DNA of 64,000 bases from Megaleporinus macrocephalus (lineage: Eukaryota > Chordata > Actinopteri > Characiformes > Anostomidae): positions 2,536,684 to 2,600,683 of the forward strand of contig CM038716.1 of the NCBI GenBank assembly GCA_021613375.1, given 5' to 3'. The notes under the pieces were generated by a model. That model was not told the DNA's origin and made no database searches. It worked only from the letters and a program-made list of their open reading frames with translations. Both the position numbers and the translations under genes were made by a program. Below, one piece after another: positions 35,961-49,717 of the stretch. Position 1 is the first letter of the stretch. The number at the start of each line of letters is the position of its first letter.

Positions 35961-37953
35961 TGTGTATGATAATATGCTTCACTTTTGCTACTCTTCCAGA
36001 TTGCTGATGCAGAGCTGCTCCTGTTCCGAAATGATTTACAATTGGTTGGCTTTTTTCATAATACTTATTTGGATTAGTTTTTAATCTGACACATTAGCCT
36101 TCAGTTCAGCTTCTGAAAGCCTAACCAATAGGAGAATGAATGAATAACATAAATGAATACTTTTATGTATTTTGCATATAATTTAAACCAAAATAATCAT
36201 CATATAAGAGAACTAATACAGTGCTACCAGAGCTTTAGTCAAACATGTAAGATGTTTATAATAAACAAAAATGAACCCCAACACTTACAGACATATTTTA
36301 TTTCACAGAAAACATGAGACCTTCTGAGAAGGCATACAAGGCCTTGAGGATTCCTTACTAAATACAACCCCAGTATATATATCAATCAGTATACTACACC
36401 TCTGAAATCATGCATAGGTACGCCATGTACTGAGCAAATAGACTAAACTTGAACACTGGGAGCCTGCGCCTGGAAGAGGGATTCAAAAAGAAAACAAATA
36501 AATAAACTCGCAGCAAACAACACAATAGAGGCCAAGTCAATATAATCACACGTGTCCTTCACAGTCAGGGTGCCTCTAGTAAAAACCTTCACAAGGTCAG
36601 CTAATGAGCATATGATAAATATATCCACAAGTGACCAGTTTTATACACATAAGCCGTGCAAAAACAGTGGATTTCCTGAGCAGCAGCAGCTCTGTGATCC
36701 CTAATTATTCTGCACCTCCTGTCGTAAAGCAATACCTGACACACTGTGCTTTCCTGGCTAAAGTTCTGTCTTGCGGTTTCACCATAGCGTGCAAATTAAT
36801 GTGCTGGCAGAGTTTTGCATGCAGATTTATCTACAGTAGAATAAAATCATATTCACGCCCATGTGTTTTGATACAATAATTAAGAAATGAGAGAAGTGAG
36901 TGAGAGGAAACTGAGAAGAGAACTGATTAGCAGCTCAACAAAACAGCAAAGCAAGGTTTTTACATGTTTTTGTCCTGTGTCGGCACACTAAAAGTAGCAA
37001 GTGCATTATAAGATACAGCTTTAACGACACTGTTGCAGGTGGAAAAAGCAAGGTCTCGCTGCAGCCCATAGCTGGCTAATTACTCCGGTACTCTGTATGG
37101 ATTGCTTGGAGCATGAGTGAGCATCACCAGTGGTCTGCTCAAACAAATGATCAGCAATTCTAATTACATGGTTGACTACATACATCAGTACAATACATCA
37201 CATGCAGGATTGCGGGATGCCTGCTATAAAAATACTATAGACCAATTCTGTTTCTGTCATCTAGAAGACTGTGAGAGTCATATCTCAGGCAGGATGCAAA
37301 TGATGCTGCGGTTGTGTCCATATCAACAGTACTTTATGACAAATACCAGCAGCAAGTTTGTTGAAGAATCTCCTTCGCCTACAGGACTGCCAGAGTTTTG
37401 GAACTGTGTATGAATCAACAAGAATCAAACTTTTATAACTGGCTATTTAATACACCAAAATTGGTGGAAATATATTATTTTGTTAATAATATTCTTTGAT
37501 CTGGCTTAAATAAAATCAAATCAAATAGGTTAAACTTAACCTGCTATCACCTTTCCAACTAAACTCATTAAACTTGATTTAGTAGTACTGCTAGGTTTTA
37601 CCTTGGTGACCAGTGTAAACTAAGGTTAGCTAATTACTTTTCTATACATCTAATGATTTTTGAATCTCTATGTGATCAAATAAAAAAAATAACTATTGAA
37701 GCTATTGAAGTCTGACATAATGAGTACCCTTACTTTCACATCTTTCACACAGCCCAGCTGCATGCAGATGTTTGAGCAACACCAATTGACATAATAGAGA
37801 GAACATTAAACCTGCACTATAAAAAGTGCTGGAACATTTTTTTCATGTATTACTTATTATTTTTCTTACAATTTGTTCAACCTAACACATAAACAGCAAT
37901 TGTGCATGACATTGTGCAGCTGTGTGTACTTTAATTTTACTTAGGTATTCATT
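35961..37953. other. Non-coding DNA
   Basis: No repeats recognised. About 36,880-37,130 is balanced and non-repetitive. The frame 37117-37413 has 98 codons but no domain or plausible splice context. Confidence 0.35.
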
Positions 37954-38300
37954 ATTTAATACAGGAGTGTCCAAAGTCCGGGCCAAATGCAGCCCGCATA
38001 CAGATTTCTATTGGCCCACGGCAATACTCTTAAGAGTACATCACTGGGGCCCGCCGGTACTTCCGGTACTTACTTTCTTTTCACCTAACTGTGGCAGCAG
38101 TGCATACATGTATAGTATGCTTCACCGCTGTGTTAACAATCAAAGTTTAATAAACTTAAGAGCCATTATTTTTCTGACTGGCCCTGAATTTATGGAACTG
38201 CATGCAGTGACACCTATGCCAAAAAGTCGACAGTGAGAACCGGCGATTACAAAAGAGATGGACGCCAGGATAGTTTTTAGAGAGACGGTGCAAGTGCGTG

Positions 38301-38465
38301 TGTCTCTTAGAGCAAGACACTTTTGCTGTAATGAAGGAGTTAAATATGAAGAGACATTATAAAACAAAGCATGGACATTACAGGAAACCCTCAGGGGATG
38401 AGAGGACAGGGAAACCTGGTCTCACAGCTGCAGTTCTTCTTCAGGGCACGTGGGGCACTGAGTGA
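38301..38465 (+). pseudogene. hAT transposase fragment, BED-like zinc finger
   Basis: The frame from 38301 to the TGA at 38463-38465 reads FAVMKELNMKRHYKTKHGHY in its middle and continues SGDERTG. The pattern LKE-NMKRHY-TKH is the C-terminal part of the BED finger of hAT transposases of the ZBED5/GTF2IRD2-related type. The first cysteine of the finger remains (residue 1 of the fragment) but the second is lost, and no catalytic domain follows. It is dead. Confidence 0.75.
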
Positions 38466-38545
38466 CACTGAGGTGTTTAAGCTGTCTAATCCACTCACAC
38501 CAGCACAACACACCCTTAAAAAACCACCACCACATCAGTATAACT
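38460..38545 (-). mobile_element. Family D fragment inside the hAT element
   Basis: The plus strand carries actcacaccagcacaacaca and aaccaccaccacatcag, antisense to the left half of family D. It begins almost at the stop of the transposase scrap. Confidence 0.5.
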
Positions 38546-38969
38546 GCTGAGAAACTCACCATCAGAGAAATGTTCTCCATAGTGTAATAGATTATGTGCC
38601 TTTAGAAATATTAGACTTGCTGAGTTCCATAAGTTTGGTAATGGATAGTGACTGAGTGATATACAGTCTACATGGAAAACACTGAAGATACTTGATGCAG
38701 AGATGTTGCTTAGCATATGTTCAGTCAGAGTTTGCAGTACATTGTAACCTGTTTTACTCTGTTGATATGCTGCTGCTGCAATTATGGTCAAATTAAATTA
38801 ATTAGATCAATAATTATTCATAATTATGTAAGTGTTTTCATATTTTGAATATAGCGTTATGTATAATTTATGAATAATACATTTGGAAAAAGAGACCGGC
38901 CCTTAGGTATTTTGATATTGTCCAATCTGGTCCCCATTAAAAAAAAGTTTGCACACCCCTGATTTAATG

Positions 38970-41643
38970 GGTGTCCAAACTTTTGCATGTAACTGTATTG
39001 CACTGAACATTCCCCTACAAACACTTTTTTTATTCTCATATTTCTGTACCATTTTTGCTGACCTGCTTTGTTCACTAATGAACCAGCAGCAGATTTATAC
39101 TGCTGGACTAGAAATGAATTATACTTTAAAATACTTTAAAACAACCAATAGAAAATGATCTAGGTGGTATCTTGGCAGGTACAGTCAAGCGAGATCTCCC
39201 ATTAATTAGTGGTTTCAGGAGCTGCATTGAAGGCAAAATTAGGCATTGGAAACGGAATCAACCAAACACATTTAGATTTAATGTGAGAAACTTTTGAAAA
39301 ATGTCACTCTAGGCCTTCTGGAAATTATAAGAATGTCACTGAAAGAAAACTAGCCTTTGTCTTGCCGGGTACCTTATTCAGGTATTGGAAACAGGAGCAT
39401 CAGCTCTATGGCAGAACTCTTTTCTTAAAGATCTGTTTACACCCCCCACCACCACCACCACCCTCAGGTATTCATTTGTCTTCTTGGAAGCCCAGAAAGG
39501 TTCTGGGAGAGGGTCTGCCCGGTTTTGACAAGCCAAACAAAACGAGGAAAGTTCTATGCTGCAACAAAACTCGTCTCTACTGAGTGCAGTAAATAATTGC
39601 CCCTAGAAGATGATAGAGCTCCTTTTTGCCAAGTGGCCTCTGAGGCTCATCCATGGATGCTGAGGGAAAGAGGGGATTAAAGACTAGCCTACGGGCATAC
39701 AGTTGGAAAAGGGTCAAGATCACAAAGACGGATTTGAAGAAAAAGGGGTCACTGGGGCTGTGATATAAACTCAGTTCGACGTTCAATTTGCGAGTTAATC
39801 TGCAGTTCTACACTCTGCACGTTAGGAAATTACAAATCACTTTTATAATTATAGAAAGAATTTAACTTGTGACTCTACCATGAGGATAACTGTTCACGGA
39901 CGCTAGATTCACGGAGGCTAGATCTGTTTGTAATAAGCACATCTAGACTGTGATTAAGATTTTGCTCAGACTCCAGCAAACTATACATCTTTGCAGTCAT
40001 TGCGGTAGATATTGTTGTTATAAGAGCTTGGAGATGCTTGAAACTGCCATGAACATATTAATAACTTTTGAGGTTGTGAATTATTTTTGTCTACAACATA
40101 CCTGCTTAACACTTTCATGCATAACCAGGATCTAAAGTGACCCGACCTCAATTTTATATTCTATATCTTTGCAATAAATTCATTTCATCATTCAAGCTTC
40201 CATGAATTCTTTGTTTTACTTGCTTTTGGTCGTCACAAAATCTGATTTCATTTTTTTTTTTACTTTGTTACTAAACTAACAATTTTTGTATTACTACCCT
40301 TCTAACGCACAACATGGGTCAAAATGAACCCTTATGTATTCAGTATGGAATTTGATAGGAACATTTATAAACATTTGTAGTCAGTAACATATTTACAAAA
40401 ATATGTTTGCCTATGAAGTAAATAAATAAGGATTAAATTAATTATTTAAGGTAGAGACAAGATTATTAATGAACACTTGGTACATTAAATAAGGTAATAC
40501 ACTGATTTCAAAAGATAAACCAAAAGAGATACTCACCAATACTTAAAATAATATAGAAAATAAACAGGGGTCATGTTTGCCCCAGGGGTTTGCTTAGCTT
40601 GTGCATCAAAGGTTTAATGAAGTCCAAGCTGTTTTTGTTTATGGGAAAAAAATGTGGGATACAAAAAGTTGATACCTTTTGCTGCAGAACCCAACTAAGA
40701 CCAGCTTTTGGTCTAAATTTGTCCTTGGGGGTCATTAAGTAGCTTGACACTTGTCTAGGATGGCCAGGATGGAGGAGGCAGAAAAAAAACAGCTTGGTCA
40801 GACTGGTCATTGGTTGCGGTATATGCATGTCAGTAACTACACTAAGACATTTAATTAACGGACAAAAATGTATTGCCTCATTTTAATTTGACATCACTAG
40901 ACAATGTGAAAGTAAGACAGCTACTATACAGGTACACTACCTTAACACTATTTTATGACAACACCAGCTAATCATATCAGCCTATTACTAGATAATCAGC
41001 CTATTACATCCAAAACTACTTAACTACCACATTAAAAAATGTAAAGCCTTATAAATGTCTTAGGTTGCTTTGGCAGTAAACTTTAGGTCAATATCTCTCT
41101 GCACTGTGAAGGGCTGTTAAAGTGTTTAGTTGAATTGAAGCAAATAAGTTGACCATGTACTCTTTGACCATGAATTCATCTCTTTGTTTTTATTAGCAAA
41201 CACATCATCCGCAAATAAGAGAGTGGACAGCAATGCACGCCCACGCAAGAACACTGCCTCTACACTGCCTGTACTTTATATCATAATTCTTCTCACTTTT
41301 TTCTGCAAGTGGATTTTTGTCCATAACATGACTTTTGCAAACTCTAATTTGGTCACCCCATTTTACATCCTTTTTTTTTTTTACTTCTCTAGATTGTTGA
41401 CTTGGACGCAGATAGACGGACTCCCTTGATTTGGCCAACTCTGAGGGTTTTTTTTCTTTATCAGGTATATACATGTATATATTTTCAATTGTCCTGTGTT
41501 TGGTTGGTTGGCCACACCCAATATTTTTGCTTACCCTGAGATGGGATAGTACTGATATTTCAGCCTGTAGCCTTTTCTTAATAATACACAATACATGGCA
41601 GCCAAGCAAAACAGATCATATTTCTCTTAGATGAGTATTAAAT
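38970..41643. other. Non-coding DNA
   Basis: No gene or firm repeat. Bases 39985-40060 weakly resemble 42310-42390 (both end with cttgaaactgcc). The string acatgggtcaaaatgaaccc near 40312 resembles the end of some fish DNA transposons but no partner end was found. Confidence 0.35.
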
Positions 41644-41995
<352 letters not shown>

Positions 41996-44036
41996 GGTCA
42001 GGTAGCCATATCCTATGTTTAAAATCACACAAAGGTTAACATTTAACCTCAGGGAGAAAAAAATAATGTAGGATATGTAGGACATGAACTCCAGTATGCT
42101 GTGCTACACAGCTAAAGTTAACACAACTTATAACAACAGCCTAACATTGTCTTTTAAATAAAGATGTTAATGTTGAAAGTAAATCTAAACAGTGCATCTG
42201 TGTGGACCGACACTGCCAGGGCTTGTCTGGATGTTAACGATTGACCACAAAAAAAGCTCATGCATTTACATTTTCATTAGCATTTTTCTCTCTCTCACTT
42301 TAGCAAACATCCATTGGTTGTCACTGCTGATATTTTATTCATTGTATTGTAAAAGCTTGAAGATCCTTGAAACTGCCGTATCGTTAATTCACGCGCTGGC
42401 CTTTTCCGCCACCTCTCAGAATGAAGAGTAGCACACGCACTGTCTCTGGGAATGTTTTGATGGAGGCATCGGTTCTGCTCGGTCCGACACTTGTCAGCCG
42501 TGTTCAGCTTATCCAATTTCTCGGCGCTATCCCTGGCGACACCTGCATAATGTGTGTGGACAAAGGGTGAACATGAAGAGACCAGCGGTCACACACACAC
42601 ATGCGCACACTCTCACAAAACCACACACAGACCTCAGATTACTGGTACTCTTTTCTTCAGAAAGCACCTGGGCGGGTCAGATAGGCTGCTATACAGTGCA
42701 AGGAACCTGGCAGTCCCCCAAATGAGGGTCAGTTTTCTACTGGGACCTATCAAAGGCTATTTCTGTGTGTGTGACATGGAGAAGCAGTCGGACTGTGTAC
42801 GAGCATGCTTGTATGATGAACACGGGTTACAAAAGTGAAATGAGCTGTCAGCGTCAGATAAACAGGCTGGCAATATTCAGATAGAAGCGCAGACACGGTT
42901 TGGCTGGGCTGCGATAGCGTTATTTAATTAACCTCCCAGCGCAGCACAGCTGAAGTTGGCAGGCTGTATGTGTTCAGTCTTCGGGGTAGTGTTCAAAGTT
43001 TTGTATCTGACAGCTACTCTATATATTGTTGGGAGCAGGATTACCCACTTTATATCTGCCACAAAACAAAGACACTTCTTCTTAATATGATTGTTCCCAG
43101 ACACTTTCACAAAGCTTGGAAAGATAATGTTGGACAGATTAGCACAGCAGCACACATGAAAGCTATTTTAAACTTTAGAAGTTGAGAATTGTTGCTTGTT
43201 ATTTTGTTAAATAAATGTATTATGCACTTATTCACGTGCTTACACAGTAAATAGTTAAATTCAGCTGAATTTACAGATATGTTACATTCTGTATGTGTTT
43301 AACTAATCTGATTTAATGTGAAATAATGGCACAAACAGGTTTTTGATATTAGCTGCTATAATCATGACTATGATTGAACAAGTTTTCAGCCAATGTGCAC
43401 AACTGTGGAATTTTCTGTCTTTATAGCTTGGTAGGGGCAAATCTATGAGGTGGCAAAGAGTGGGCGGCTCCCACCCCCTCTGACCCCACTCGCCAGCCAA
43501 ATTCTATAGCCCTTATATTCTACTCAGAACACAAGGGCATTGAAGAGCTGAGAATGCAGATAAAAGCACTAATGTTTGCTGTCCATGTTTCAAACGAAGA
43601 AAGAAGTAACTGATGTTTAGTGAATTCATTGCTATAACAGCACACTAACAAGGCTTGGGAACAGTAAAATGACAAACACACACTTAAGCTAAACCAGTGA
43701 AAGAAATGAATAGCTGTCCTCAACTGCAGGTACCACATGAATATGGAACCTTGCTAAGACATGTTAGATCCAGCACTGGCTCTTGGAGTTCAACTCTTTA
43801 ATAAAAACAAAATTTAATATGACATGACAATACCTATTCATAATGGCATGCTCCTGATTTTTTCCCCACCCCAAGTTTTCCCTGTTCTTTTCACGATTGG
43901 TCACTTTATATATTTTTCTACTGTGCATGTATCTTTTGGTTTTATATTATTTGCATATTTCTAATATTTTTTGTTCTATTAATATCACCTGTATTACATC
44001 CGTGAAAGGCACATATAAGTTAGTAGAGTTAAGACT
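41996..44036. other. Non-coding DNA
   Basis: No gene or repeat family recognised. CA-rich interruptions lie near 42590-42630. Small open frames here lack motifs. Confidence 0.35.
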
Positions 44037-44041
44037 ACAAC

Positions 44042-44413
44042 TGTCACGCCCTGCATGTCTAAATCTATGTCTTTGTTTTACCTCCCCAGTTGTAACAATG
44101 TGTTAATGTTTTTGTTTTGGTCAGGTGCTCCTTCTTATCTCCCGCCCCCTTGTCACACTCCTCACCTGCTCCGTGTTAATGTCTCCTCTAGTCCCCTAGG
44201 TGTTCCTTGTTTCCGGTGTCTTTATATTCCCTCTGATTCCTCTGTTTGTTGTTCCTTATTGTTAATTTGTTTGTTAATCAATATAGTGATAGCTCTGTTT
44301 GGCCTAGTTATTTGGTGAATTTGTTTTGTATTTTTGGTTCTTGCTCTCACCATGGACTTAAATTAAAGGTATCTGCATGTGTATCCCCCTCTTCTGTTTC
44401 CATCACATTTACA
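44042..44413 (+). mobile_element. Solo LTR with perfect 5-bp TSD
   Basis: The 372-bp unit begins TGTCACGCCC and ends ATTTACA, with TG...CA tips. It is flanked by acaac on both sides (44037-44041, 44414-44418). A pyrimidine-rich body and AATTAAAG about 50 bases before the end, as a variant poly(A) signal, fit a gypsy-like LTR on the plus strand. No internal region remains, so it arose by LTR-LTR recombination. The frame 44055-44318 is not a gene. Confidence 0.8.
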
Positions 44414-44494
44414 ACAACATAGTTTTGCTATTACAAACCATTAATATTATAATATATGGTTTGACATTGTATCTGCACTCTGGGTTGTGTAAAA

Positions 44495-45215
44495 TGTACA
44501 ATGATCATTAAAACCACCTCCTTATATCTACACACACTGTCTGTGTTATCAGCTCCATTTACCACATACAGACTGTAGTCCATCTGATTCACTGCATACA
44601 GTGTGTTTATCCCCTTTTACCCTGTTATTTAAGGATCAGGAGCCCCACATAATCACCACAGAGTGGGTACTATTAGGGAGGTAGGTCATTCTCAGCACAG
44701 CAATGACACTGATGTTGTGTTGGTGTTTTATGGTGTGCTGCGCTGGTATGAGTGAATCAGAAACAGCAGTGATGCTGGAGTGTTTAAACACCTTAGTGTC
44801 ACTGCTGGACTGAGAATAGTCCACCAACCAGCAACATCCAGCTATTATCTCCGACTTCACATCTATAAGCTGGGTAAACAAGTTAGGAGTGTCTAATAGA
44901 GTGGACAGTGAGTGGACACAGTGTTTAAAAACTCCAGCAGCACTGCTGTGCCTGATACACTCGCACCAGCCCAGAACACACTAACATAGCACCACAACTC
45001 CAGTGTCACTGCAGTGCTGAGAATAACCCAGTGGTGCAATGGGGGTCCTGATCATTAAAGAGAAGGGGGAAAGGGTGCTGGCAGAGTATACAGAGAAGCA
45101 GATGAACTATCGTCTGTAATTGCAGACCTGCAAAGTGCTCCTATTTGGTAAATGGAGCTTATAAAATGAACAGTGTGTGTAGATACAAGGAGGTAGTTTT
45201 AATGATATAGACTAA
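44495..45215. mobile_element. Family D palindromic MITE, nearly complete
   Basis: Starts with bases around gatcattaaaaccacctcc and ends with aaggaggtagttttaatga. The interior shares the family landmarks (tcagcaca-gcaatgacactg, gctggtatgagtgaatcaga, gtttaaacacc, ccagcaacatccagc). The outermost bases are decayed, so the TA flanks are lost. The reverse frame at 44636-44881 is not a gene. Confidence 0.8.
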
Positions 45216-47217
45216 ATGGTAGTGTCGGATTTAAGCCATGGATCCAAATGTCTGTAGAATATATCTGTATTTTCTCGTAGTCGTACAGACAAACTGACCC
45301 AAAAATCCACTGACAGACTCGTGGTTATACAGACACATCAGAATTTGGTCAGTTGCCAAAAATAGAAGGAATAGAGCACAGGTGTGACAGAAGCAGACAC
45401 AAGGAAAGACAGAAAAATATAATTTGAATGTTCTAGGATTTCCTGGATACAGCAAACATATGCAATACACACAAGTTAGAATATAATAGGATGTAATACA
45501 GCATGCCTTGTTTTTTTAGAAAAAAAAAATTAATTGATATGATTTGCATTTTTGCATTCAAAAAAGGTGCAGAATAAGACAATATATGTCATCTATTATT
45601 AAATAATTTCATAGGAAGTTAAAAGATTAATGTCTGGGTTTGGACGACAAAATTGCCCATTATGTTACTAAGCTCTATATATTTTAAGTGTGATGACAAG
45701 GCATTTACACTGCTATTTTAACAGCAGCTTACGCATTAAATCAGTGCTGTAAACGATACAAAGCCTCTGCAAATGGCATAGTCTTTTCGAATCCCTGGGA
45801 AACTGACAATTATTATATTATTGTCCCTCTTTGCAAAAGTATATGTGCTCAGTGAGATCAGTGCTATTGTATGTGAAATTCCTAACAGCTCTTTAATTAT
45901 AGCAGTGACTGGCAGAAAGACCAAAGACGCCGCAACTAAATATCTGCAAACTGCAGCTGCAGCCCACCTGCTATGAATTAAACAGAAAATAATTGAACTA
46001 TAGAGACATAAAGGAATGGCTGGATAAAAATATTTCTTTATCACATTCGAAATCTTTAAATTAGCTTAAAGAAGATAATCACACTCTGTGCAAGTTTAAT
46101 AGCCTTAACTTAATTGAACTTTTTTGAAAGTTCTAGGGATGATAAAATGTGGGCATATTTCCAGCTGACACCTATTATGGGGCAGAGATATTACCATACC
46201 TTCTGTTCAGGTGTGCTTGTTATTAAGTATGTCTTTCCATTCTTTTGCTAATCAGATCACACATTTTCTTTTCGAGAGAAACACTTTGAAACTATTGAAA
46301 CTGAGTCAAGCAACAGTGGGAGGACACTATTATAAAGTCTTTACTGTTATGGATAGCATTATATGTACTGACTGACTGCACATGAATCCTAAAGAGCATC
46401 TAATACCTGTTATTAGAATAAGCCAGATTTTATGTGAGGATTGACAACAACTCCACCGAGTCCTACCTTAGAGGACCTCCCTGACTATAAAGCAATTTCA
46501 ACAAAATCTCCATATCACTACAGTCCAACAGTAAAAAAAAGCATATATTTTCTGATTATGTTATAATTGTTTTATACCCAAGGCATAAACTGAGAAAGCA
46601 ATATGCTGTAAACACACAAAATCATCATTTATAGGGTACTTTCTATTGGGAGGTGGCTGTAACAAACTTTGTTGTCCCAAAAAATACCCACATTTTAAAT
46701 ATCACTATATCACTTTTGTATTTTAGAGCAGGAAGTGGGACTGTCCCTCAGGACCACATAGTCAACAGTTAGATTCCATAATTTTAAAATCAGTGTGTAC
46801 CAAAGTCGAACAAAGTAAAAAAGTTAAACACATGTTTACATGCTTTAATGACAAAAAAAATAAATAAATTTTGTGTGTACTGCTGTTCAAAGTTTGTGTT
46901 TGCTAATCATGCACTAGATATATAGTACACACTATATTATACTATAATATACATTTATAATAGCTAAAATGGTTGCTGCTAAAATATTTGGTAAAGTCTA
47001 AGAGCTAATATTATTGTATATGAATGACACAATGGAATATTCAGTCAAAATAATAATTAAGGGTAAGCATAAAAATAACTAAGGTATAGGGTCACTCAAG
47101 GCAAATTATAGTTTAGAGTCAACTTTGAATCAGAATCGGAAAAGGATTCGTGTTTGGATTTGGTCAACAAAATTGCTCATAAGATTCTATAAAGTTTTAA
47201 GTCTGGTGACAAGGCAT
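45216..47217. other. Mostly unique DNA, candidate conserved non-coding
   Basis: Bases about 45720-46250 are non-repetitive, with moderately GC-rich blocks among homeodomain-like cores (ctctttaattatagc, ttaaattagctt). This is a texture often seen in vertebrate enhancers. No exon is visible. The reverse frame 45736-46044 has no domain. Confidence 0.35.
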
Positions 47218-47260
47218 ATATATATACACTACTGCTCAAAAGTTTGGGATCATAGTGAAA
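47218..47260 (+). mobile_element. One end of a Tc1-like MITE
   Basis: The string tatacactactgctcaaaag followed by tttgggatca is the terminal repeat of a very common fish Tc1-like element. The matching right end was not found, so the copy is truncated. Confidence 0.55.
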
Positions 47261-47541
47261 TTTTCTTGTTTTCAATGTTCAGCTCTGCATCACAATTGAG
47301 CAAGGGTGTCCTAACAACCAATTAGCCCAATAACATCCTTAACTTGGATTGGCGGCCGTACCAGGAGATTTAGCCAGAGGACTGAGAATTGCTGATAATA
47401 GGACTATATGCAAAAATAGGCTTTAATACAAACATTTTTGTTCTTTAAAAATCATCCGATACACTTAAATTAACTGTGAAATGGATAATATTGTTTGTGA
47501 ATTGCATGAAAATTGCATGAAATAAAATTCTAAAGTGATCC

Positions 47542-47544
<3 letters not shown>

Positions 47545-47632
<88 letters not shown>
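47545..47632. repeat. Compound (CT)n(TA)n microsatellite
   Basis: About 21 CT units followed directly by about 22 TA units. Confidence 0.97.
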
Positions 47633-47635
<3 letters not shown>

Positions 47636-49148
47636 CAACCAGGGCAGGTGAATATCATTACACTACATTATTGTTAACACGAAACAAACAATATTCACAT
47701 CTAACTTTTGGCACTTCCTTTGAAAATGTTACCAGAATTACATTTGTAGAGATCCAATCTCCATTTCATGGATAAGTGGATGGTGAAGAGCCAGGGCATT
47801 CTAATGTGTCCTTCAAAATGATCACTTAGTGGCTCAGGTGCCTGTAAAATCCGTTGGATAATCCAGGTAACTGTTGTAGCTAAACATGAGCTATGACTGA
47901 GATACACTGATGCAATGATTTAGGTGATCCATCAAGTTTTCAGCTTTGTCATTCCAAAAGGCTTTTCCAGAAGGCAAAAATTAGATGCATCCCTCTGTCA
48001 TGTTACTGCACAGGCCGTGTCGCTGCGGCTTGCTGTTATGTCAAAACATTCTGAGATGCCCCATCAGACATTTGTGACTATGGGCCAATAATTTGATAAT
48101 CTGGGCCTGACAAGTGTTGGTACTTTGGATGACCACCCAGCAATGAAACCTAATGCAAAGGCAATGGACATATATTGACCCATAAATAATGCAGTTGAAA
48201 TCAGCCATTCATTAACCTTTTGATATTGAATATCACATCCGCTGTGGCTGCCATCTGTATCTCATTTTCCAACAGCAACATGATCTGAAAAGATACAGGA
48301 TCATGTCTTACCATCTGCTTCTATTACATCCTCATTCCGCATACAGAAAAAAAACATTTTATATTGAAGACATAAACATCAGAACATATGCTGGAACATC
48401 AAGTACTGTTACATTATTAAAAACATTTTTTAGGCTTTAGTACACCATCTTCGTGCTATGGCAAATGCCTGAAAATGGTTAAAATTGGCTGCTGATACTA
48501 TGAATTATAAAGAAAAACTGGTAGGGCTACTTTAATTACCAGCTTTGGGCGGAAAGAGTGGTCCAGTGAACTGTGATAATGCTACTCAAACACTGAAGAA
48601 ATCTGTTCAGAAAAACTTGTCTGTTTTCTGACGTCTGTTCTTGCAACAAAGAATACGGTTTGAATCTCTCTGTTATCCAAAGGGCGGCACAGTCATACAG
48701 TGAGACAGATGAGTGGCAGTAATTCGGTTCCTTGGTACCAACTGCCCAGTAAAAAAAAACAAAAATACTTAAATTAAATATTTACAATAACTTGCTTCAC
48801 AGCTGTTCTGAGCTAAATCAACATTAAGGCATTAGACTGCTTAGTTTAGTCAAATGTTCTGCTAGCTCATGTTTTTTTTTTTTTTCGTATTGCATCTGAG
48901 TTAGTTGAACAATACAGATTTATTATCCAATTTCCCTCCTGGCATCCCAGCACACAGGGGCATCAAGCTCGGGGAAAGGATAGTGGCACATCCATCCTCC
49001 TCCTTGGCACAGTCATGGACAACATTGGCATCACTGAAGTTAAGTTTGCAAACTCCTGATGATGAAACTCAGCAAGTCCTAAAGCTCCTGAAATGTTCAA
49101 TACATTAAGTTTTGAACATTTAAGTTCCATTCCATAGTCATATTCTAA
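47633..49148. other. Unique DNA, candidate conserved non-coding
   Basis: Bases about 47940-48310 are the least repeat-like in this half. They are balanced in composition and hold strings such as gggccaataatttgataatc and cccataaataatgcag that look like clustered factor sites. No exon or RNA gene is recognised. An A-rich and a T-rich run lie near 48751 and 48870. Confidence 0.4.
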
Positions 49149-49443
49149 TGTGTTTGCCATGTGCTCCTCCATCTCTCCACCCCTCACCTGTTCCTAGTCT
49201 GCATCTCCTCCCTTTCTTTCCAGCTGTTTTGTATTCCCTTCATTTGTCCTTGTCTTCTGTTTTGTTACCTGCTTTCCATGGTTTGTCTTCTAGCATTCAT
49301 CCTGTTCTTTGTTTTTTTGTTTTGTTTTGGTTCTTATTTTATTTGTTGCTTTATATGTTGTTTCTGTTTTATTTTCATATGGATTCCAAGAAAAAAAAAT
49401 CATGAATGTATCCGCCTTCCTCGTCACGTCTCCATCTGTTACA
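49149..49443 (+). mobile_element. Putative LTR fragment
   Basis: The pyrimidine-rich stretch begins TGTGTTTGCC and ends cgtcacgtctccatctgttaca, whose last part resembles the end of the 44-kb LTR type. No target duplication was found, so the 5' limit is provisional. The long T-rich frames here are spurious. Confidence 0.4.
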
Positions 49444-49717
49444 TATAGTAAGCTAGATGACTTAAAAATATTATATAAGAATGTAAGACACAAATTACTA
49501 TCTTATTTAATGTTCAGTTATCTCAAAATTGTAAGTCAGCTATCATTTTTGACTATTTTTGAATTAAATTGCATAAATAGGGATACGTACTGTAAATGTT
49601 AGGTATGTTATATCTGTATTAAGGCAGACTCTGTGGGAATGAGTAAATAAACATTTTAATGATAATATTAAAAGTCTCATGTGCGGAAAACAGCAGCAGC
49701 ATTATCCATCACTGTAG

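Larger units (their letters stand above)
37962..38961 (+). mobile_element. hAT element, 1,000 bp, with transposase scrap
   Basis: The left end caggagtgtccaaagtccgg is matched on the minus strand of the right end by caggggtgtgcaaact. The flanks atttaata and atttaatg match at seven of eight positions. This CAGGGGTGTCCAAAC-type end is shared by many vertebrate hAT elements. A BED finger remnant (38301-38465) is in sense orientation. A scrap of family D lies inside. Confidence 0.9.

Noticed and set aside
37117..37413. 98-codon frame as a possible exon
   Set aside because: No recognisable motif, no clear splice sites, and residue composition like translated non-coding DNA.
40312..40850. Possible piggyBac-like element
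   Set aside because: A start-like string is present, but no TTAA flanks, partner end or transposase motif was found.
48682..48740. Possible SINE head (gggcggcacagtcatacagt)
   Set aside because: Only the first few bases resemble the SINE. Box B and body are absent.
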